Shown: in pieces, positions 53,072 through 61,800 of the stretch
Position numbering within the stretch: position 1 is the first letter of the stretch
Layout: every line of letters starts with the position of its first letter
Origin: Limnomonas spitsbergensis
Lineage: Eukaryota; Chlorophyta; Chlorophyceae; Chlamydomonadales
Direction of reading: 5' to 3'
Length of the DNA stretch: 64,000 bases
Assembly: GCA_037349105.1 (NCBI GenBank)
Contig: JAYJMM010000081.1
Location: forward strand, 558,001-622,000
Position numbers and translations under genes: made by a program
The notes under the pieces: model-generated
The model's database searches: none
What the model was told of the DNA's origin: nothing
What the model saw: only the letters and a program-made list of their open reading frames with translations

Positions 53072-53655
53072 TCCTGGCCATCAATGAGGTACACCTTGGA
53101 CCATCAATGAGGTACACCTTGGACCATCAATGAGGTACACCTTGGACCATCAATGAGGTACAACTTGGACTATCAATGAGGTACACCTTGGACCATCAAT
53201 GAGGTTCACCTTGGGCCATCAATGAGGTACACCTCGGACCATCAATGCGGTACACCTTGGACCATCAATGAGGTACACCTTGGACCATCAATGAGGTACA
53301 CCTTGGACCATCAATGAGGTACACCTTGGACCATCAATGCGGTACACCTTGGACCAGCAATGCGGTACACCTTGGACCATCAATGCGGTACACCTTGGAC
53401 CATCAATGAGGTACACCCTGGACCATCAATGCGGTACACCTTGGACCATCAATGCGGTACATCTTGGACCATCAACGAGGTACACCTTGGACCATCAATG
53501 AGGTACACCTTGGGCCATCAATGCGGTACACCTCGGACCATCAATGCGGTACACCTTGGACCATCAATGAGGTACACCTCGGACCATCAATGAGGTACAC
53601 CTTGGACCATCAATGAGGTACACCTTGGACCATCAATGAGGTACACCTTGGACTA
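53072..53655 (+). repeat. 23-bp tandem array
   Basis: About 25 units of ATCAATGAGGTACACCTTGG plus ACC, with GCGG and GGGCC variants. It ends directly at a retroelement 3' motif, whose own 3' flank continues with CATCAACCTTGGAC, resembling the unit. Confidence 0.97.
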
Positions 53656-53770
53656 TTTGAGCAGGGCCCAGAGGTGTAACGTCATCAACCTTGGACGACA
53701 GGGACAGTCAGGCAACCACGTGGCCGAGCCTTTTTGAGCAGGGCCAGGCCTGTATCGTCATTAACCTTGG
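53656..53770 (+). mobile_element. Two retrotransposon 3' end motifs
   Basis: GAGCAGGGCCCAGAGGTGTA with ACGTCATCAAC (53658-53690), then GCAACCACGTGGCCGAGCC, GAGCAGGGCCAGGCCTGTAT and CGTCATTAAC (53712-53765). A third short piece lies at 54036-54068. Confidence 0.75.
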
Positions 53771-54107
53771 ACCTCTGGGTAACATGCACTTTGAGCTCAC
53801 TCTGTCAGACTAACAATGTCCATGCAGCGGTGCTAGAGTGGAAATAAATGCCCACACTGATTCAAAAACACCTCGCACACAATTAGGGTCCCAGACGGAG
53901 AAGCGGCGGCACTCAGGGCCGCGGACTCCCCGGCACTCAGGGCCGCAAATTCCGCGGAGCCCCCCCCCCCCCCTTTTCTGTTAATCTTTATAGTTCACAG
54001 CATGACAGTTGTTTGCCAATTCGTCCAAGCCTTTGTTTGAGCAGGGCCAGGCCTGTATCGTCATCAACTGTTTCAGAAACATAATGTCAAATAGGATTGT
54101 TTTCTGC
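53771..54107. other. Spacer with retroelement trace
   Basis: Contains a repeated GGCACTCAGGGCCGC block (53910, 53933), a 16-base C run (53960) and the 54036-54068 end motif. Confidence 0.4.
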
Positions 54108-54240
54108 AAGGCATGGGTCCTCCACTTTCACATGGCAATGGGTGAGTGCACATGCTCCCCCACAAAATATGGAATGCCATCTATTTGGCTTGACGTTTCC
54201 CCCCTAATACCTCTATTTCGATACGGCAATGAATGTAAAC
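54090..54240 (+). repeat. Dispersed ~140-bp repeat, copy 1
   Basis: GCAAGGCATGGGTCCTCCAC, GCACATGCTCCCCCAC, AAATATGGAATGCCATCTAT, TATTTCGATACGGCAATGAA. A second copy at 59815-59960 is about 85-90% alike by eye. Class unknown. Confidence 0.85.
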
Positions 54241-54344
54241 AAGAAATCCTCAAAACTGAAAAAGTATCCCGAGCTGCAACCGCCGCAGTAGAGGTGGGCA
54301 AAAGCAGCTAGCCAGCGGCATGCTGCCTCTAAATCCCATTACTT

Positions 54345-55195
54345 ATAAATCCCGTGATGCCCAGACCCCGTGTTGCCCAGGCCATGTGACGCCCAGATCC
54401 CTGTCATGCCCACATCCCGTGTTGCCCAGGCCATGTGACGCCCAGATCCCTGTCATGCCCACATCCCGTGTTGCCCAGGCCATGTGACGCCCAGATCCCT
54501 GTCATGCCCATATCCCGTGTTGCCCAGGCCATGTGACGCCCAGATCCCTGTCATGCCCACATCCCGTGTTGCCCAGGCCATGTGACGCCCAGATCCCTGT
54601 CATGCCCATATCCCGTGTTGCCCAGGCCATGTGATGCCCAGATCCCTGTCATGCCCACATCCCGTGTTGCCCAGGCCATGTGACGCCCAGATCCCTGTCA
54701 TGCCCATATCCCGTGTTGCCCAGATCACTGTCAGGACCAGATCCCTGTCATGCCCAGATCCCGTGTTGCCCAGATCACTGTCAGGACCAGATCCCTGTCA
54801 TGCCCAGATCCCTGTCATGCCCAGATCCCTGTCATGCCCAGATCCCTGTCAGGACCAGATCCCTGTCAGGACCAGATCTCTTTCAGGACCAGATCCCTGT
54901 CAGGACTATATCCCTGTCATGCCCAGATCCCGTGATGCCCAGATCCCTGTCAAGACCAGATCTCTTTCAGGACCAGATCCCTGTCAGGACTATATCCCTG
55001 TCAGGACCAGATCCTGTGATGCCCCAGATCCCTGTCAGGACCAGATCTCTTTCAGGACCAGATCCCTGTCAGGACTATATCCCTGTCAGGACCAGATCCT
55101 GTGATGACCACATCCCATGATTACCAGATCCCGTGATGACCAGGCCATGTCATGACTAGATCCCGTGATGACCAGATCCCATGAGGTCTAGATCC
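54345..55195 (+). repeat. 49-bp array passing into an 18-bp array (AGATCCCTGTCA)
   Basis: 54360-54715: seven units of 49 bp with GCCCAGGCCATGTGACGCCC and AGATCCCTGTCATGCCC. 54716-55190: shorter units AGATCCCTGTCAGGACC or ...ATGCCC, with local higher-order repeats (CTATATCCCTGTCAGGACC). Confidence 0.95.
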
Positions 55196-55394
55196 TGCAG
55201 AGCCTAGATTCCAGGTCCCATCAATACGTGTGTGTTTTGGTGCTGCCGCAACATTTTATGACAGAATCCACCGAGCATTGCGTGAGGCTAGGACGGGGAA
55301 GCACGCCAGTCCTTTTGTAAGGATGCGCGGAACGTAGTTGAAGCGTAGTCTCCTTCCAGAGTTCCAGCATCGCGATACCTCTCGGTGTAGTGGC

Positions 55395-55808
55395 TTTACA
55401 CCTGTCCTCAGGCCCACTCCAACAGTGACAGTTGGATGTCGTCCGGGCCTTGTCTGCACACTCCACTCTTCCTCTCAGGCTCGCTCCAACAGCAACAGGT
55501 GAGCATATGCCAGGACAGGGAAGCACTCCAACCCCCCAGTCAGGCCCCGCTCCATCAGTGACAATTAGATGTCTTCCATGCCTCATCAGCACCCGCCACT
55601 CCTCCTCTCATGCTCGCTCCATCAGCGACAGGCAATGGTAGGCCAGGGCGTCATCAGCACCCGCCACGCCTCCTCTCAGGCTCGCTCCAACAGCAACAGG
55701 TGAGCATATGCCAGGATGGGGAAGCACTCCACCCCCCCAGTCAGGCCCGCTCCAACAGCGACAGGCAATGGTAGGCCAGGGCGTCATCAGCACCCGCCAC
55801 TCCTCCTC
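55395..55808 (-). repeat. Ladder of six copies of the TPR gene stop-codon edge
   Basis: The real gene end encodes LSLLERA and TGA at 55809-55811. Copies of CTGTTGGAGCGAGCCTGA and flanks have their stop near 55739, 55677, 55609, 55540, 55476 and 55405. A 125-135-bp dimer unit is apparent. TTACA at 55396-55400 is a minus-strand TGTAA, a possible polyadenylation signal. Confidence 0.88.
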
Positions 55809-58800
55809 TCAGGCTCGCTCCAACAGCGACAGTCGGGCGTAGTCTAGGGCGGAGAAGCCTTCCATTCCCGGTGAGGCGGGCTTCTCTGCTGCTGCGGATG
55901 CGGGTTTCGGAGCCGGTTCTAGATCGGGTGCCCGGAGGGCAGTGGCTGGATACCGTGCTGGCTGATCGGAGTTCTCTCAGTAAGTCTGCATGGTCAGAAA
56001 GTGTTGAAGGGTTAGACGAGCCTTATTAAACCAGACCTCTACACTAAAACCTGAACCCCGCAAGAGCGTGGGATGGTGTTGGCTGATCTTGGTCCTCTCA
56101 ATGGGTCTGAACCATCAGCAATGGCATTAGGGCCAAGACAATCGCTATAAACCCTAGCCTCGCGGGGAAAGGTGCTGGCTCTTAGATGTTCTCCAGGTAG
56201 GTATGCGGCCTAGTGTTTATGTGAGTGGGTACTGGACCACCTTTGCAGGGCAGCCCCGCGGCCAACCCTGGGCTAATTCCCACCAAATCTGGACCGGCCT
56301 CCGGCCGGTGACCCAAGCAGCAGGGCTGGCCGCACAAGGGGCTTGTGGCCATGGGCCACAGCATAGCTGAATTGTAGCTGAAAGCGGTATACCACTCACT
56401 AAAATACACACTGGTATGCGCTATCAGCCATGGCCATTACTCACCTTGAATGTCGTCTTCTATTTGTAGGGTTTACGATTTCGACCATAGCTGATCACCA
56501 ACCTTCAAGTAGGTCTGTAAGATCAGCCATGGCCGAACCTCACCTCGAATCGTAGGGTTTACGATTTCAACCATTGTTGATCACCATCCTTAAAATAGGT
56601 CTGCAAGATGAGCAATGGCCGAACCTCACCTCGAATTTGTAGGGTCTAGGATACAGGGTGGTCCCTATATCCGCGACCCGCATGAATGCTCAGAGAAACC
56701 ACAAGAGTTGGGGACACACCCTTTGCCACGAGGCTGCACCCTTCCACTTTAACCCATACGCCTGCACCCCAAACCCTAAACCCACAAAGCTGCACCCCAC
56801 ATCCTAGACCCACAAACCTGCACCCTACACAATCCCTACACCCATTAAGCTGCACCCTACACCCTTAACCCACAAACCTGCACCCTGCACCCATTAAGCT
56901 GCTAAACCCTTAACCCTAAACCCTAAACCTGCACCCTGCACCCATTAAGCTGCACCCTACACCCTTAACCCACAAACCTGCACCCATCCAGCTGCACCCT
57001 ACACCCTTAACCCACAAACCTGCACCCTACACAATCCCTACACCCATTAAGCTGCACCCTACACCCTTAACCCACAAACCTGCACCCATTAAGCTGCACC
57101 CTAATCCCTTAACCCAAAAACCTGCACCCTAAACCCTTAACTCACAAACCTGCACCCTACACCCAAAAACCTGCACCCTGCTCCCTAAACCCACACAAAA
57201 CCTGCACCCTTCCTCCCTCACCTTGAGGTTTGCCTTGAGACGCTCATACGATGCAATGTCTTTCCGGGCCCTTCCTCCAGCTGCCTCAGCTCTCTACGGC
57301 AGCATCAAGGAATCAGGTTCAACGGTTGGGCCGATCAAACTACCAAAAGGCACACGAGCTCTTCACCTGCCCTGCCCCTGCCCTGCCCTGTACCTGTACC
57401 TATCCCCTCCCCTCTGCCCTCTACCCTGTCCCTGCCCTGTCCCGTGCTTGCCCAGCCCCTGCCCTCCCCCCCGGTCCTGTCCAGCCCTGTACCTGCTCTC
57501 CCCCCTGCCTCTGACCTGCCCTCCCCCCTGCCCCTGACCTGACCTGTGCATCCCCCCCTGCTCATGCCCTGCCCCTCTGCCCTCTACCCTGTCCCTGCCC
57601 TGCCCCGTGCTTGCCCAGCCCCTGCCCTCCCCCCCAGTCCTGTCCAGCCCTGTACCTGCTCTCCCCCTTGCCTCTGACCTGCCCAGTACCTACCACCTTC
57701 CTCCCCCCTGCTCATACCCGGCCCCCCTGACCTATCCTGTCCCTCCACCCCTGTACCTGTACCTGTACCTGCCCCTGCCATGCTCCTGTCCTCCCCCTGA
57801 ACTGCCCTGTACCTCCCCCCCCCCTTCTCATGCCCTGCCCCCCTACACTGTCCCTCCAACCCTGACCTTTACCTGTACCTGCCCCTGCCCCCCCCCCTGC
57901 CCTACCCTTACTTCTGTCCCTCACCCTCCACGTGTCCCTGCCCTATCCCCCCCCCCACCTGCCCTACTCCTGCCCCACCCCCCTGTCCTGACATGCCCTG
58001 ACATGCCCATGCCCCTCCCCCCCCACCTGCCCCTGTCCGTCCCCTTCCACCTATCCCCCCCTGCCCTGCCCCTCCCTCTGCCCTGCCCCTCCCTCTCCCC
58101 TGTCCATCCCCCTCTTCTGCCCTACCCTTACCCCTGCCTTTATCCTGCCCTACCTCTCCTCCTTCACCTGCCCTGCCCCTGCCCTGCCCTGCCCTGACTT
58201 GACCTGTCTCTGACTCTACCTAGACCTGTTCCCCTGCCCTACCCTTTCCTACCCTGTAGGCCACTGTATGACTCCGACCCCCTGCCCTAACACTATCCTG
58301 CCCTTACCCCCCCCCCCCCTGTCCTGGCCTGCCCCTCCTTTGCCCTGCACCACCCCTGCCCTCCCTTGCCCTGCCCCTACCACCTTGCCCTGCCCCTCCC
58401 TTGCCCTGCCCCTCCCTTGCCCTGCCCCTCCCTTGCCCTGCCCCTGCCTTACCCTGCCCCTACCCGTATTGCCTCCTCCACACGTGCCAAAGCTTCTGCC
58501 GGCCGGCCATCCTTGTGCAGTACGATTGCAAGGTTGATGAGGCTGACCAGGAGGTGAGGCAGGGCTTTCGTGCCCAGCGCCTTCTGGTATGTGATAATCC
58601 TGATGGGGACAAAGAGGTTGGGAGGGTCAGGGTGTGGAGATGAGGGTGGAGAGGACAAGCATGGGAGGTATTGATGCATTGTGGGGCCAAGCTCAGGGTT
58701 AAAAATTGCAGGTTTTAGGCACACACCATTGGAGGTATTGATGCATTGTGGGACCATGCTTAAGGGTTAACATAACAGGTTTCACGCAAAAACAATTGGG

Positions 58801-61800
58801 AATCTGGATCTGACCTGGGTTTCAGAAACTGGGACCCTGTTCAGAACAAAAAAAATGCCATGTGACCGACTTCAGGGTTTCCAGAAACCCTCAACCAGGA
58901 CATTTCAGGTTTGGGGTCTAACTACAGCACTGCAAATTACATATCTGTAACCGAGATATATAAAATAATCTCCTTGTGACCCCGTGGCCGGGGTGGCCTT
59001 CACCCTTTTGATCCACACCTGGAGAACATCTGTTCAGACTTTTCGTACTGCCCTGCATGGAAGTACAACGGTGCGAGGTGCCCAACCGCAGACATGGTCT
59101 CGGAGTGGTCCGGACCGTACATCTGTATGCCGGGTACAGGGGTAGAGCAACCGGGGTTTAAAGTGACTAGTCACGGCAGCCAGTCAGGGTTTGAGAAGCC
59201 AGGGTTTGACCAGCCAAGGTAAGACCAGCCAGAGTTTGACCAGCTTGGGTTTGACCAGCCAGGTTTTGAACAGCCAGGGCTTTGACCAGCCAGGGGTCGG
59301 ATAGCCAGACAGCAGGGGGCTAAGCAGTTCAGGCAGCCAGCCAGGGGCATCCCGATCTTCACGCAGTATTACCCCGTCTCTATGGATCGACTAACCCATG
59401 TCGAATTGCTGTTCACATGGAACCCTTCTCCACTTCAGTCTTTAAAATGCTTCAGTCAGCCAGCCAGGGGCATCCGGACTGTCCCTCCATCGCACATTAT
59501 AATCACCCACTGGATATACGACCGTTCGGCACACATCAAGCCATACTTGGCTATTTAATACAGCATCGAAGCAAACGCTTAACCGTAAAACCTATTCCAC
59601 CCTACACTTTTTGCAAATGGGCCAGGCAGAGCGAAACAAGACGGTGCCCCGTATCACCTCCCTCCCCAGGGTGCTACACCTCCTCGGAACCCTACCCCTA
59701 GCCCTAAACCCGAACACCCTAAACCCCAAACCCGTATCACCTCCCTCCACATGGTGCTACACCTCCTGGTGTGCCCGCCTAGGGGTGAGCACATATGCTC
59801 CCCCACCAAAAGAATATTGCTTTTTGCAAGGCATGGGTCCTTAACTTCCACATGGCCTAGAGGTGAGCGCACATGCTCCCCCACCGAAATATGGAATGCC
59901 ATCTATTTGGCTTGGTGTCCCCCCACCCTATTACCTCTATTTCGATACAGCAATGAATGAAAACATGAAATCCTCACCATTCCTGGTGTTCCCACCTAGT
60001 GCTTAGCAAGAACCTCAACCTTAAACACAAAGGTTAAACCTCGACCTTCGGCTGAATCTGCAGCCTTAGCCTAAGGCTACCCCATAAACCCTAGACTGAA
60101 CCACTTACCCTAGGCTTTCCCCCTATACCCTAGGCTACCCCATAAACCCTAGACTGAACCACTTACCCTAGGCTTTCCCCCTATACCCTAGGCTACCCCA
60201 TAAACCCTAGACTGAACCACTTACCCTAGGCTTTCCCCCTATACCCTAGGCTACCCCATAAACCCTAGACTGAACCACATACCCTAGGCTTTCCCCCTAT
60301 ACCCTAGGCTACCCCATAAACCCTAGACTGAACCACTTACCCTAGGCTTTCCCCCTATACCCTAGGCTACCCCATAAACCCTAGACTGAACCACTTACCC
60401 TAGGCTTTCCCCCTATACCCTAGGCTACCCCATAAACCCTAGGCTGAACCACTTACCCCAGGCTTTCCCCCTTTACCCTAGGCTACCCCATAAACCCTAG
60501 ACTGAACCACTTACCCTAGGCTTTCCCCCTAAACCCTAGGCTACCCCATAAACCCTAGACTGAACCACTTACCCTAGGCTTTCCCCCTATACCCTAGGCT
60601 ACCCCATAAACCCTAGACTGAACCACTTACCCTGGGCTTCCCCCCTATACCCTAGGCTACCCCATAAACCCTAGACTGAACCACTTACCCTAGGCTTTCC
60701 CCCTATACCCTAGGCTACCCCATAAACCCAAGACTGAACCACTTAGCCTAGGCTTTCCCCCTATACCCTAGGCTACCCCATAAACCCTAGACTGAACCAC
60801 TTACCCTAGGCTTTCCCCCTATACCCTAGGCTACCCCATAAACCCTAGACTGAACCACTTACCCTGGGCTTCCCCCCTATACCCTAGGCTACCCCATAAA
60901 CCCTAGACTGAACCACTTACCCTGGGCTTCCCCCCTATACCCTAGGCTACCCCATAAACCCTAGACTGAACCACTTACCCTAGGCTTTCCCCCTATACCC
61001 TAGGCTACCCCATAAACCCTAGACTGAACCACTTAGCCTAGGCTTTCCCCCTATACCCTAGGCTACCCCATAAACCCTAGACTGAACCACTTACCCTAGG
61101 CTTCCCCCCTATACCCTAGGCTACCCCATAAACCCTAGACTGAACCACTTACCCTGGGCTTCCCCCCTATACCCTAGGCTACCCCATAAACCCTAGACTG
61201 AACCACTTACCCTAGGCTTTCCCCCTAAACCCTAGGCTACCCCATAAACCCTAGACTGAACCACTTAGCCTAGGCTTTCCCCCTATACCCTAGGCTACCC
61301 CATAAACCCTAGACTGAACCACTTACCCTAGGCTTTCCCCCTATACCCTAGGCTACCCCATAAACCCTAGACTGAACCACTTACCCTGGGCTTCCCCCCT
61401 ATACCCGTGGCCTTTCACCCTAAACCATTGGCCATTTACCTCACAAACTAGGCTATACCCTCACCCAGCCACACCACAAGGCGCGCACACCGCCGCACCT
61501 TCTCCCTCGATCTGAGCGATCTCGAGTAGAGATCGATCGGCTGGTCTGTCTTGCCCAGCTCTGCCATGATGCCTGCTAGTATGTGAGCTCTGATGATGGT
61601 GTTGACATGATCAGGTCCGATGGACCTCTCCATGGACACCAAAACCTGAGAGGGGGTAAAGGGACACAGCGAGGGTTCAGGGTTCTGAGCGAGGGTAAGG
61701 GACGCAGCTGAGGGTTCAGGGTTCTGAGCGAGGGTAAGGGACGCAGCTGAGGGTTCAGGGTACTGAGCGAGGGCAAGGGACGCAGCTGAGGGTTCAGGGT

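Noticed and set aside
53072..53655. CRISPR-like appearance of regular short repeats (also 8943-9090 and 36660-36818)
   Set aside because: Units are head-to-tail without unique spacers, in a eukaryotic intron-rich context with no cas genes.
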